Source: Roseburia porci (GTDB taxonomy: Bacteria; Bacillota; Clostridia; Lachnospirales; Lachnospiraceae). From it: 64,000 bases of DNA. Where the stretch lies: assembly GCF_009695765.1 (NCBI RefSeq), contig NZ_VUNI01000005.1, forward strand, positions 102,497 to 166,496. Reading direction: 5' to 3'. Of the stretch, positions 1-8,486 are shown piece by piece (position 1 is the first letter of the stretch; each line of letters begins with the position of its first letter). Below the pieces are notes generated by a model that was not told the DNA's origin, ran no database searches, and was given only the letters and a program-made list of their open reading frames with translations. Both the position numbers and the translations under genes were made by a program.

Positions 1-488
1 GAATCCACTTCTGCCATGGCCCCCATTGCAAGCATGATTTCCTCGGAGGACAGCTGTGTTGCATGTTCGAGTTCTTTTAACGTTGGTTCATGATTCATTG
101 TTTTTTTCAGTTCTTCCCGGATGATAGCGATCTTCCTTGCATTCTCTTTTAGCTGGCGGCTCACATGGATCATGCCGTCATCCCTTAGAAAACGCTTGAT
201 TTCTCCGGTAATCATAGGAACTGCATAGGTAGAAAAGGCAAGATTTCGCTCCAGGTCAAACCGCTCAATCGCTTTCATCAGACCAATCGCTCCAATCTGA
301 AACAGTTCCTCCATATCATGCCCACGGTTTCCAAAACGTTTCAAGACCAGATATACCAATCCCATATTTTCTTCCATCAGTTCATCCCGGATCTCTTTAT
401 TTCCCTCCTGTGCCATATGCAGTCTCTGCTTCCATTCCATCTGACTTTCAGAATCTGTTTTCTCCTTCGTACTGCCATTAACGTTCAA
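1..488 (-). CDS. sigF: RNA polymerase sigma-F factor (partial, 3' end outside window)
   Basis: Forespore sigma factor of the sigma-70 family, the product held inactive by SpoIIAB. The 162 visible codons cover region 2: a helix ending in EENMGLVYLVLKRF, then the core-binding stretch DMEELFQIGAIGLMKAIERF and STYAVPMITGEIKRFLRDDG, followed by the start of region 3. There is no in-frame ATG near the expected start. I place the start at a TTG (488-486) because AGGGAG lies five bases upstream of it. This start overlaps the end of spoIIAB by 11 bases, which suggests translational coupling. The first in-frame ATG would remove about 18 residues. It is the third gene of the spoIIAA-spoIIAB-sigF operon. 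The C-terminal region 4 is beyond position 1. Confidence 0.93.
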   Translation of the reverse strand, partial: MNVNGSTKEKTDSESQMEWKQRLHMAQEGNKEIRDELMEENMGLVYLVLKRFGNRGHDMEELFQIGAIGLMKAIERFDLERNLAFSTYAVPMITGEIKRFLRDDGMIHVSRQLKENARKIAIIREELKKTMNHEPTLKELEHATQLSSEEIMLAMGAMAEVD

Positions 489-942
489 TCGGACTCCCTA
501 TGTTTTTTTTCATCGTTACCCTGGTTCCTTTTTCTGGCTCGGACTCCACTTTGACCTGATCCATGAATGCCTCCATAAATGCAAATCCCATCCCGGAGCG
601 CTCAAGTTCCGGTTTTGTGGTATAAAAAGGTTCCATAGCCTGCTCAACATTTTCCATCCCGATTCCATGATCTACGATCTGTATTGTAAGTTCTTCATCT
701 TTTCGGTCACAGATCAGTTCCACCTGTTCTGTCTCTTTCTGATATGCATGAATGATCGCATTCGTCACTGCCTCCGATACTGCAGTTTTCACATCAGCCA
801 GCTCTTCAATCGTCGGATTCAGTTCCGTCATAAAAGCTGCCACCATCATTCTTGCCAGTCCTTCATTGACTGATCTTGCATCGAACCTGATCTGCATGTG
901 ATTCTGCTGTATTTCTTTCTCCACATTTTTATTCATAATCAC
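478..942 (-). CDS. spoIIAB: Anti-sigma F factor SpoIIAB (serine kinase)
   Basis: GHKL-fold kinase of about 154 residues. It binds and inhibits sigma F and phosphorylates SpoIIAA. Visible motifs are the N-box SEAVTNAIIHAY, the G1 box VDHGIGM and the G2 region RSGMGFAFMEAF, in the right order and spacing for the family. Length is normal. The start is ambiguous. GTG at 942 follows the spoIIAA stop directly and sits five bases from GGAGG. ATG at 936 (protein starting MNKNVEK) is eleven bases away. The gene is coupled to spoIIAA upstream and overlaps sigF downstream, as in other endospore formers. Confidence 0.95.
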   Translation of the reverse strand: MIMNKNVEKEIQQNHMQIRFDARSVNEGLARMMVAAFMTELNPTIEELADVKTAVSEAVTNAIIHAYQKETEQVELICDRKDEELTIQIVDHGIGMENVEQAMEPFYTTKPELERSGMGFAFMEAFMDQVKVESEPEKGTRVTMKKNIGSPIER

Positions 943-1257
943 TCACTCCTCCCCCTCGGTCTGCACAATTCTCTGCAGTCCGGATGCATGAAATATTTTC
1001 CGGATCTGACCATTCAAATGTATGGCGTATGTTTTGCCGCCAAGAAAACCAATATTTCTTGTTCTTCCAATAATGACCCCGATTCCGGAACTGTCCATAA
1101 ATTCGGTATCCATAAAGTCAAATACCAGCTTCCGGATGCTGTAGGCATCGATCATAAGATCGATCTGTGAACATAATCCGGTCGCATAATGATGATCCAG
1201 TTCTCTTGGCATTTTTACTACAAGTTTCTCTCCATTCACTGTAAATTGCTGTTCCAT
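943..1257 (-). CDS. spoIIAA: Anti-sigma F factor antagonist SpoIIAA
   Basis: STAS-domain protein of 104 residues, the usual length. When dephosphorylated it displaces sigma F from SpoIIAB. The diagnostic phospho-acceptor segment FMDSSGIGVIIGR is present near residue 58, with the serine in DSSG. The ATG at 1257 is preceded by GGGAAGGAG. It is the first gene of the operon. All sequence between its start codon and the terminator of the upstream gene (1533-1571) is taken up by a palindromic repeat, so the operon promoter must lie within or beside that repeat. I could not recognise a clear sigma-H or sigma-A promoter there. Confidence 0.95.
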   Translation of the reverse strand: MEQQFTVNGEKLVVKMPRELDHHYATGLCSQIDLMIDAYSIRKLVFDFMDTEFMDSSGIGVIIGRTRNIGFLGGKTYAIHLNGQIRKIFHASGLQRIVQTEGEE

Positions 1258-1272
1258 ATTTCTCCTTCCCTA

Positions 1273-1527
1273 AAATATATTAACAGGTAATTACCAAACG
1301 ACTTTAGACTTACTATAGCATGTACTGTGAGTACAGATAATCGCAGGCACGCTCTCGCTGCTCATCGCTGGCAACGAGATATAGTTCGCATTTTATGCGA
1401 ACCACATCCTATGACTTTTGTACGGGCACTAAGTACCGGCCGCTCTGAAGCACCTGCGAGTTATCTGTACTCACAGTACATGCTCAATTTAAAGTTCAAT
1501 CGTTTGGCAATTGCCCGAATATATATT
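1273..1527. repeat. Structured palindromic repeat, copy 1
   Basis: A nested inverted repeat of about 255 bases. Outer arms of about 30 bases (from 1273 and ending 1527) pair imperfectly around GGTAATTACCAAACGA. An inner perfect 19-base stem is formed by 1322-1340 and 1461-1479. Next comes a TCGCAGG/CCTGCGA stem, then a conserved core (1341-1376 and 1429-1459), then a small hairpin GTTCGCAT/ATGCGAAC. Copy 2 at 12431-12571 has the same two core blocks, one mismatch in 36 and none in 31, while its stems have different sequence but still pair. No protein is encoded that I would believe. It may be a structured RNA or a non-autonomous mobile element. Confidence 0.8.
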
Positions 1528-1532
1528 TATTA

Positions 1533-1571
1533 AAAAAAGACGCCGGCCAACTTCATGGCCTGACGTCTTTT
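1533..1571 (-). terminator. Terminator of the TPR gene
   Basis: On the minus strand the stem AAAGACGTCAGGCC / GGCCGGCGTCTTT is followed by a run of T. It lies just after the stop codon of the TPR protein gene at 1597. Confidence 0.85.
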
Positions 1572-1596
1572 GTAATCTCAATATTGATTTGTTGTA

Positions 1597-2964
1597 TTAC
1601 TGCTGTGCATCTACATAACTTCTTGCAGTTGATGCACGTTCTGTATCCGGATAATTATCAATAATATACTGATAATATGGCTTTGCAGATTCTGTGTCGC
1701 CGCTCTTACGATAAGACTGGGCAAGATAATATGCTGCCGAACCGTCTGAATATGCTTCATCCATATCCGTAATCTTCTTCAGATCATTGATTGCAGTCTC
1801 ATAATCCCCTTTGGAATAAGCTGAATATCCGGTATTGTACAGTGTCTCTTTATATTTCTGATCAACCTGGTCTTTGATCGTATTGTAAACTCCCTGTGCC
1901 GATTCACTCAGCTTGCTGGAATCAACCGCTGCAAGTGCATCACCGGCTGCAAGTACATCGCCGCCTGTAAATGTGACATACGCATTCAGAAGACCTTCAT
2001 AAGAATTGATCTGTGTCTGTACTTCATCCTGATTGCTCTGCGCAGAATCCAGCTGTGCCTGCATATCACTGATCTGTTTGTTCAGTGATTCAATCGTCTG
2101 ATTGTTGGTGTTAATCGTGTCTGTTGCCTCCAGCTGCTGTTTCTTTGATTCAGCCTGGAAACCGGCTTTCACTCCCGGAACAATCAAAAATGCGGTTACC
2201 GCAACTCCGACAACAAGTCCGATCAGAATATAGATCAAAGTAGAACCGATCGAAGATTCTTTAAACCGTTTTGGCATAATGATGGTTTCATTTCCACTCT
2301 GATAAGAAATAAGATCATCATCCTTTTTCTTCTTTCCGGTATTCTTCTCTTTCAATCTTGCGTTTACTTCTTTCAGATAACGCAGCGTTGTAGTATTATC
2401 TGTGTCAATTTTACCAGCTGCGCGAAGTGTCTTTTTCGCCTGATCGTACTTCTCGTCTTCCATATAAAGGAGCGCCAGAAGCTGCTGTGCACGCAGCATA
2501 TTTGGATTCATATTTAAAACCTTACGCAACTGTATTACTGCAAGATCCCTGCTTCCATTGTGACAGTAGGCAAGCGCCTGATTGTATTTTTTGATTGTCT
2601 GATTGATATTCTCAAGCGTGCTCCGGTTCTTCTGTATCGCGTCAAGATATCCACTTGCACGGTTATCCTGCTGCTGATAATTCTTACTGATTACCCACTC
2701 GCTGAGCGCTTCCACCACTTCGCCCATTTCATAATAGATCAGTCCGAGCAGATTTCTCGCATCGGTATTATATTTATTAAATTTCAGACTCTGCTTTAGA
2801 CTAATGACCGCACCTGAAAGATTTCTTACATTTGCTTTCTGCAGTCCATCATTATAATATGCATTCGATATATGTTCGATTTTCCGGAAGATCCGCAGAT
2901 CTGCATGACATCCCGGACAAAATTCTTCCTTACCGGCATCCATTCCACACTGATAACAAATCAT
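1597..2964 (-). CDS. Zinc-ribbon and TPR repeat membrane protein
   Basis: About 455 residues. The N-terminus has a zinc ribbon (CYQCG, then CPGC ten residues on). Tetratricopeptide-like helices follow at about 30-200, then a lysine-rich linker. One membrane helix lies near 245-268 (STLIYILIGLVVGVAVTAFL), then a predicted coiled coil at about 275-330, and more TPR-like repeats at the C-terminus (YSAYSKGDYETAINDL, then AAYYLAQSYRKSGD). The architecture suggests a cytoplasmic sensing or scaffold half and an extracellular TPR half. The partner is unknown. Two adjacent ATGs (2967 and 2964) exist; 2964 has the better spacing to GGGAGG. It directly follows a 49-codon gene whose stop precedes this ribosome site, so the two are probably coupled. 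Confidence 0.8.
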   Translation of the reverse strand: MICYQCGMDAGKEEFCPGCHADLRIFRKIEHISNAYYNDGLQKANVRNLSGAVISLKQSLKFNKYNTDARNLLGLIYYEMGEVVEALSEWVISKNYQQQDNRASGYLDAIQKNRSTLENINQTIKKYNQALAYCHNGSRDLAVIQLRKVLNMNPNMLRAQQLLALLYMEDEKYDQAKKTLRAAGKIDTDNTTTLRYLKEVNARLKEKNTGKKKKDDDLISYQSGNETIIMPKRFKESSIGSTLIYILIGLVVGVAVTAFLIVPGVKAGFQAESKKQQLEATDTINTNNQTIESLNKQISDMQAQLDSAQSNQDEVQTQINSYEGLLNAYVTFTGGDVLAAGDALAAVDSSKLSESAQGVYNTIKDQVDQKYKETLYNTGYSAYSKGDYETAINDLKKITDMDEAYSDGSAAYYLAQSYRKSGDTESAKPYYQYIIDNYPDTERASTARSYVDAQQ

Positions 2965-2975
2965 CATAAACCTCC

Positions 2976-3125
2976 CTATCGACCGTTATTCTGCTTCAAA
3001 TCACGCATCATCTCGGCGATAATGTCAGTCACATCTGTTAAATTATGATTATATATTGCGGATTCAGCCTCGTCTACTTCGATACTTGGCTGATAATTTT
3101 TTAATTCTTCTTCAAAGTTGATCAT
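2976..3125 (-). CDS. Small acidic protein of 49 residues
   Basis: A short reading frame starting MINFEEELKNYQPSIEVDE and ending MMRDLKQNNGR. The start ATG at 3125 has an excellent ribosome site (GGAGG, seven bases upstream). The stop TAG is followed by GGGAGG and the TPR gene, so the two genes look like a coupled pair. The composition is acidic with no membrane helix or cysteine. I do not recognise a family. Support comes from the ribosome site, codon use and the tight junction. Confidence 0.65.
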   Translation of the reverse strand: MINFEEELKNYQPSIEVDEAESAIYNHNLTDVTDIIAEMMRDLKQNNGR

Positions 3126-3177
3126 TTTCTGCCTCCAATATGATAAAAAGCCTTATCTGCCTGTCTGTTTTAAGCCA

Positions 3178-3225
3178 AACAAAAAAGCCACTATATTTTC
3201 TTAACCTATTATAATATAGTGGCTT
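3178..3225 (-). terminator. Terminator of the FapA-family gene
   Basis: A 13-base perfect stem, AAGCCACTATATT at 3185-3197 with its complement at 3213-3225. On the minus strand it is followed by TTTTTTG. Confidence 0.88.
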
Positions 3226-3304
3226 GATTATGCAAGCGTAATTCTCTTAAGTTTTCTTAAATTTTATCGCAAAAATTACAAAAAAGTGACTTTCCAGGTC
3301 AAAA

Positions 3305-4696
3305 TCAGTCGTCTTCTATCTGATACATTCTTAATTTTCCACTGGAGACTTCAAATTCCACCTGTCTCTGCTGTTCTGTGATCTTTTTCTTCTGATCATT
3401 GATATATACAGTTACCCCTGGATAGACATCCTTATAAATCCGGATCAGTGCATCCTTGGCATTCTCTGCAACACACATCAGCTTGGAAAGTTCATCCTGT
3501 GCAGAACCAAGATCCGCCTGTTTTACAATCTTTGTACGAAGCAGAGAAACTCTTGTCGGATCATTCTTTGCATCTGTATTCTGTTCCTTTGCTCTTTCCT
3601 CGATCAGATGAATTGCCGTCTCGACCTTTGTAATCTCCTGATCAATCTGTTCGATCTTTGCCTCGATCTCTTTGATTCTGGTAACTGTTGCGATTCCCGC
3701 TCCGGATACCAGTTCAGTATTCACTTCTTTTTCATTTCCTGCTACATTGGCATCAATTCCACGAACTCCATAAACCATTCCACCAATGATTACGCCCTTG
3801 CTTCCATTTGCATATACACGGTCACCACAAGTTACTTTGCTGTTTAAAAATGCACATGTCTGTATTGCGCCATCACATTCGATCTGCGCATATTCCGCAA
3901 ATTTAATGAACAGATTACCACTGCACCTGATCGCGCCTTTCTGTGCGCCAATCATTCCGCCACGGATTACAATATCCTTTCCGGCCCGCAGAACACATGC
4001 TTCTGCAAATCCATCGATCGTGATGCTTCCGGATGCATAAATCTTCATTCCAGCCGCAACATTTCCGTGAATAATCACATCACCGCGAAAGTCAATGTTA
4101 CCGGTGTTCATGTCAGCATCCCCAAAAACTTCATGCACCGAACTGATCATAATTCGGCCATTCTTCATCTCGATCTTTCCATCTAATGTTGATGTATAGA
4201 CCTGATTATCCTCCGACTTTTCAAATCCAACTCCAACAAGCGGCGGAAGCGGTCTTCCGTTCTTCGCCAGCAGTATCCTGCCTTTTACCGTAAAACCGTT
4301 CTGTCCTTCTGTCGGCTCATGATAAATAGCAATTACCTGTCCCTGTTCTACAATTTCCACCATATGGATGCTCCAGTAATCCACCGAACCATCCGGTCGA
4401 ACCTGTGGTTTATGATTCAGGTCCGTGTCGAAATTATATTCAAAATATGCATTATCCCCATTCTGCTCCGGCGTTCCTACTGCTACAAGAACTTCTCTTC
4501 CATATATTCTTTCCTGGATCATCCGCTTGATCGCCTGTTGATCAATTCCGGCCTTTACACCACTTTTTTCCAGTATATCGAGAATATCGGATAACTGATA
4601 GCCCCCCTCTGGAACGATCACAGACAGCGTGAGGTATGCTTCCATTTCATCGTATGAAATTCGAACTGTAGGCTCATTCCTCTTCTGTATATCCAT
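3305..4696 (-). CDS. FapA/DUF342 family protein
   Basis: 463 residues. The N-terminal half matches the DUF342 (flagellar assembly protein A) family. The region from about residue 190 to 340 is a glycine/asparagine-rich right-handed beta-helix with repeated strands such as GDVIIHGNVAAGMKIYASGSI and GGMIGAQKGAIRCSGNLFI. The C-terminal third is a coiled coil (about 345-420) with a short tail. The family is common in Clostridia and linked with surface or polysaccharide-related processes. The precise role is not established, and no flagellar gene is nearby. It is bounded by a strong terminator downstream and stands alone. Confidence 0.85.
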   Translation of the reverse strand: MDIQKRNEPTVRISYDEMEAYLTLSVIVPEGGYQLSDILDILEKSGVKAGIDQQAIKRMIQERIYGREVLVAVGTPEQNGDNAYFEYNFDTDLNHKPQVRPDGSVDYWSIHMVEIVEQGQVIAIYHEPTEGQNGFTVKGRILLAKNGRPLPPLVGVGFEKSEDNQVYTSTLDGKIEMKNGRIMISSVHEVFGDADMNTGNIDFRGDVIIHGNVAAGMKIYASGSITIDGFAEACVLRAGKDIVIRGGMIGAQKGAIRCSGNLFIKFAEYAQIECDGAIQTCAFLNSKVTCGDRVYANGSKGVIIGGMVYGVRGIDANVAGNEKEVNTELVSGAGIATVTRIKEIEAKIEQIDQEITKVETAIHLIEERAKEQNTDAKNDPTRVSLLRTKIVKQADLGSAQDELSKLMCVAENAKDALIRIYKDVYPGVTVYINDQKKKITEQQRQVEFEVSSGKLRMYQIEDD

Positions 4697-4796
4697 AACC
4701 CTTCACTGCTCCTAGTATCTGTTTCTCATCAGCATTGTAACTACAAATTTCATTCTTATCGTACCATTTTCCAGGCAGCTTTGCAATTCCAAAATA

Positions 4797-4828
4797 CAGA
4801 AAAGGCAGCTGTCTTTTTCAGCTGCCTT
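4797..4828 (-). terminator. Terminator of valS
   Basis: AAGGCAGCTG / CAGCTGCCTT stem with a seven-base loop, followed by TTTTC on the minus strand. Confidence 0.85.
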
Positions 4829-4860
4829 CTCTGTCCCCTTTTTGCAGGTAAGTTTTCTCG

Positions 4861-7509
4861 TTATTTCATTTGTGCAAGACGTTCTTCCACCTGAGCCATC
4901 ATTTGCTCATATTTTGCAAGTTTGTCTTTTTCTTCCTGCACTTTTTCCGGTTTTGCATTATTGAGGAACTTCTCATTTGAGAGCATTCCTCTGGAGCGTG
5001 CAAGCTCCTTTGTAAGTTTGTCTTTTTCTTTGTTCAGACGTTCTTTTTCTTTTTCAAAATCAACCAGATCTTCTAATGGCAGGTACAGTACTGCGCCTGG
5101 AATCACAACCGAAACAGCGTCCTCACCGATTCCGCTCTTATCTGCCTGAACCGTGATCTCACTTGCAGATGCAAGATTTACATATACTTCTTTGTTCTCA
5201 TCAAAAATCTTGCGAACCTGTGCATCCTCAGATGTAATGAAAAGTTTCGCTTTTCTTGATGGTGGAACATCCATCTCGGTACGGACATTACGGATGCCTT
5301 TTACAAGATCCTTACAATGCTCAATTACAGCCTCATCCTCCGGGAAGTTCCACTCTTCTTTGTATTCCGGCCACTTTGAAAGCATGATTGTCTCTTCTTC
5401 ACTCTGAAGTGTGCAGAAAATCTCCTCGGTAATAAACGGCATATATGGATGTAACAGTTTTAATGCCTCTGTCAGAACGGTCTTTAATGTCCAAAGTGCG
5501 GCATTTGCAGATTCCGGATTTTCTTCTTTCTTATAGGTACGGACTTTTGCGATCTCAATATACCAGTCACAGAACTCATCCCAGATAAAGTCATAAACTT
5601 TCTGAACTGCAATACCAAGTTCAAATTTATCCATATTCTCAGTTGCATCTTTTGCAAGTGTATTCACTTTGGAAAGAATCCATTTATCTGCTGGTCTGAG
5701 TTCATCCAGTGATGGCTCGGTTACTTCCATTCCATCCAGATTCATCATGATAAAACGGGAAGCATTCCATACTTTATTTGCGAAGTTTCTGGATGCTTCG
5801 ACACGCTCCCAGTAGAAACGCATATCATTTCCCGGTGCATTTCCTGTGATCAGAGTCAGACGAAGTGCATCTGCGCCATACTTGTCAATAACCTCTAACG
5901 GATCAATACCATTTCCAAGGGATTTACTCATCTTACGTCCCTGTGAATCACGAACAAGTCCGTGGAATAATACAGTATGGAACGGCGCTTTGCCCATCTG
6001 CTCATATCCTGAGAAGATCATACGGATTACCCAGAAGAAAATAATATCATATCCGGTTACCAGAACATCATTTGGATAGAAATAATCCAGATCTTCTGTC
6101 TTGTCCGGCCAGCCAAGTGTTGAAAATGGCCAGAGTGCAGATGAGAACCAGGTATCCAGTGTATCCGGATCCTGTGTCATATGTTTGCATCCACATTTTG
6201 GACATACATCCGGTTTTTCAAGAGCAACTACCATCTCTCCGCATTCATCACAATAATATGCCGGAATACGGTGTCCCCACCAGAGCTGACGGCTGATACA
6301 CCAGTCTCGGATGTTATCTGTCCAGTTGAAATAAGTCTTGTCCATACGTTTTGGAAGGAGTTCAATCTCCCCATTCTTTACAGCTTCTACTGCCGGTTTG
6401 ATCATCTCATCCATCTTAACGAACCACTGCTGTTTTACCATTGGCTCAACTGTTGTTCCACAACGGTCGTGTGTACCAACGTTATGAGAATGTGGTACCA
6501 CTTTTACGAGCAGTCCCTGTGCATCCAGATCTGCTACTAACTGTTTACGGCATTCGTAGCGGTCCATGCCCTCATATTTTCCAGCATAATGATTCATTGT
6601 GGCATCATCGTTGATAACCGTGATTTCTTCCAGATTGTGACGTTTTCCGACCTCAAAGTCGTTCGGGTCATGCGCCGGTGTGATCTTTACACATCCTGTA
6701 CCGAATTCTTTATCTACGTAAGAATCCGCAATAACCGGGATCTCACGATCTGTCATCGGAAGCTTTAATGTTTTTCCGATGATGTCCTGATATCTCTCAT
6801 CATCCGGGTTCACAGCAACTGCGGTATCTCCGAAAAGTGTTTCCGGACGTGTTGTTGCAATTTCGACAAATCTTCCTTCTTCTCCAACAACCGGATAATT
6901 AATATGCCAGAAAAATCCATCCTGTTCCTCATGGATTACTTCTGCATCAGATATAGAAGTTTTGCAGACCGGACACCAGTTTACAATACGGGAGCCTTTG
7001 TATATCCATCCTTTTTCGTATAATTTGATAAATACCTGCTGGACAGCCTTTGAACAGCCTTCATCCATGGTAAAGCGTTCTCTCTGCCAGTCAGCAGAAG
7101 ATCCCATCTTCTTTAACTGTTTGATGATACGTCCGCCGTATTCTTCTCTCCACTCCCAGCATTTATCCAGGAACCCATCACGGCCAAGATCATGTTTGTC
7201 TATTCCCTGTTTCTTGAGGGACTGGATTACTTTTACCTCTGTCGCAATGGATGCGTGGTCGGTACCAGGCTGCCATAAAGCATTGTATCCCTGCATTCTC
7301 TTATAACGAATCAGAATATCCTGCATGGTATTATCCAGTGCATGTCCCATGTGAAGCTGACCTGTAATATTTGGTGGCGGCATCACAATCGTAAACGGTT
7401 TTTTACTGCGGTCTACTTCTGCGTGAAAATAGCCATTGTCTTCCCACTTTTTGTAAAGACGATCTTCAATATCTTTCGGATCATAAGTTTTTGATAATTC
7501 TTTGCTCAT
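4861..7509 (-). CDS. valS: Valyl-tRNA synthetase
   Basis: 882 residues, the normal length. Class I aminoacyl-tRNA synthetase charging tRNA-Val. Visible are the HIGH motif as HMGH in PPPNITGQLHMGHALD near residue 45, a zinc-binding cysteine set (CDECGEMV, CPKCGCKH), the KMSKS loop in GRKMSKSLGNGIDP, and a C-terminal coiled coil rich in K and E, the ValRS tRNA-binding arm. I start at MSKELSKTYDP (7509), which has GAAAGGAAG upstream. The reading frame stays open 16 codons further, but those codons lie inside the leader's terminator hairpin. It is controlled by its own T-box leader. Confidence 0.97.
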   Translation of the reverse strand: MSKELSKTYDPKDIEDRLYKKWEDNGYFHAEVDRSKKPFTIVMPPPNITGQLHMGHALDNTMQDILIRYKRMQGYNALWQPGTDHASIATEVKVIQSLKKQGIDKHDLGRDGFLDKCWEWREEYGGRIIKQLKKMGSSADWQRERFTMDEGCSKAVQQVFIKLYEKGWIYKGSRIVNWCPVCKTSISDAEVIHEEQDGFFWHINYPVVGEEGRFVEIATTRPETLFGDTAVAVNPDDERYQDIIGKTLKLPMTDREIPVIADSYVDKEFGTGCVKITPAHDPNDFEVGKRHNLEEITVINDDATMNHYAGKYEGMDRYECRKQLVADLDAQGLLVKVVPHSHNVGTHDRCGTTVEPMVKQQWFVKMDEMIKPAVEAVKNGEIELLPKRMDKTYFNWTDNIRDWCISRQLWWGHRIPAYYCDECGEMVVALEKPDVCPKCGCKHMTQDPDTLDTWFSSALWPFSTLGWPDKTEDLDYFYPNDVLVTGYDIIFFWVIRMIFSGYEQMGKAPFHTVLFHGLVRDSQGRKMSKSLGNGIDPLEVIDKYGADALRLTLITGNAPGNDMRFYWERVEASRNFANKVWNASRFIMMNLDGMEVTEPSLDELRPADKWILSKVNTLAKDATENMDKFELGIAVQKVYDFIWDEFCDWYIEIAKVRTYKKEENPESANAALWTLKTVLTEALKLLHPYMPFITEEIFCTLQSEEETIMLSKWPEYKEEWNFPEDEAVIEHCKDLVKGIRNVRTEMDVPPSRKAKLFITSEDAQVRKIFDENKEVYVNLASASEITVQADKSGIGEDAVSVVIPGAVLYLPLEDLVDFEKEKERLNKEKDKLTKELARSRGMLSNEKFLNNAKPEKVQEEKDKLAKYEQMMAQVEERLAQMK

Positions 7510-7530
7510 TTTTCTTCCTTTCTCATAAAA

Positions 7531-7812
7531 CAAAAAGCCCTTTATGTCCGAAAACATAAAGGGCGAATTAACGCGGTACCACCTTTGTTCATGTCAGGGA
7601 AATCTCCCGAACACCTCTTGTCCGTTAACGGGGACGAAGCGTGGCTGTTTACTGACCAGTTCATCTGACGTTCAAAAGCCCGGTTCAAAAGCTACCTTCC
7701 ACAATCTCGTCCCAAAAATACCTTACAGCCGGCTTCTCTGAAGCTCGGGTATTCCTCTCTGATAGGAATCCTTTGTGTACTCCTCTTTCTCACTACCTTT
7801 TCATATCTTTTT
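7531..7812 (-). promoter_or_regulatory. T-box leader of valS (Val-specific)
   Basis: The minus strand carries the T-box signature AAAGGTGGTACCGCG near 7585-7571, an AGAGAAGCCGG stem-I element, and a terminator hairpin AGCCCTTTATGT/ACATAAAGGGC plus T-run (7531-7564). The TGGT bulge can pair with an ACCA tRNA end. A GTA valine triplet (7693-7695) lies in GAAG-GTA-GCTTTT, the specifier position also seen in the ileS leader. Known mechanism: uncharged tRNA-Val stabilises the antiterminator. Confidence 0.93.
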
Positions 7813-7813
7813 C

Positions 7814-7842
7814 ATCATACGAGTAACCGCTCATTTTGTCAA
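7814..7842 (-). promoter_or_regulatory. Promoter of valS
   Basis: TTGACA (7842-7837), a 17-base spacer and TATGAT (7819-7814). It sits on the last codons of the TetR gene. Confidence 0.75.
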
Positions 7843-8486
7843 GCCTTATTCAGCGCTTTCAGCATTCCATCATATACGAATTCCTTTGCTGCCTTTTGAT
7901 CCATTTTCATCTGAAAACGACCAGCCTCCGGAGATACCGTAAACAAAAACTGTGCGATCAGACCAGCCATCGCAAGACGCCTTTTTACCGGATCACGTTC
8001 CGTATAAAGCCCCTCTTTATAGCCGAGTTCCATCAGGGTATTCCCGTTTTCAAGCAGGTACTCTTCCATCTTTTTCATAATTTCTTCCGGAATGCTCTGC
8101 TGCACCGTCTCACAGAAATCCGCATTCCCGGAACTGATCTGTAACATATGACGGAATGAAAAATTATATCCGGAATTCTCATCCAGCCAGTCCAGAAGGC
8201 AGAATATCTTCTTACGGAATCCATCCTGTTTCTGTAATTCCTCTTCCAGATCCGAAAGTCTGGTCTTATACTCATACAAAAGTGCAAGTGTCAGAAGTTC
8301 CTCTTTTGAAGAAAAATACTCGTATGCCGTACCTTTTCCGATTCCGGCCCTTGTTGTAATATCTGAAACCTTAATTGTACTAAGATCAGCATTATCCTGT
8401 ATCAGTTCGATCACAGCCTGAAACATCCGTCCGACTTTCTCCGGTGGCTCTGCAAATGACCGGATGTTAAAACTTTCTCCTGCCAT
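7839..8486 (-). CDS. TetR family repressor of the adjacent RND pump
   Basis: 215 residues. The N-terminal helix-turn-helix is typical TetR: STIKVSDITTRAGIGKGTAYEYFSSKEELL at about 37-66 (key elements ITTRAGIGKGTAYEYF). The C-terminal domain is the variable ligand-binding region. Its ATG overlaps the stop codon of the RND gene (TAATG), so both are translated from one message. A perfect 7+7 TetR-like palindrome lies between the pump promoter and the pump start. The likely scheme is a repressor that controls its own operon and is released by a pump substrate; this is inference from layout. Confidence 0.92.
   Translation of the reverse strand: MAGESFNIRSFAEPPEKVGRMFQAVIELIQDNADLSTIKVSDITTRAGIGKGTAYEYFSSKEELLTLALLYEYKTRLSDLEEELQKQDGFRKKIFCLLDWLDENSGYNFSFRHMLQISSGNADFCETVQQSIPEEIMKKMEEYLLENGNTLMELGYKEGLYTERDPVKRRLAMAGLIAQFLFTVSPEAGRFQMKMDQKAAKEFVYDGMLKALNKA

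Noticed and set aside
1321..1533. Plus-strand 68-codon frame inside the first structured repeat
   Set aside because: It is not conserved in copy 2, where the variable part has a different length and frame; stem pairing explains the sequence better.
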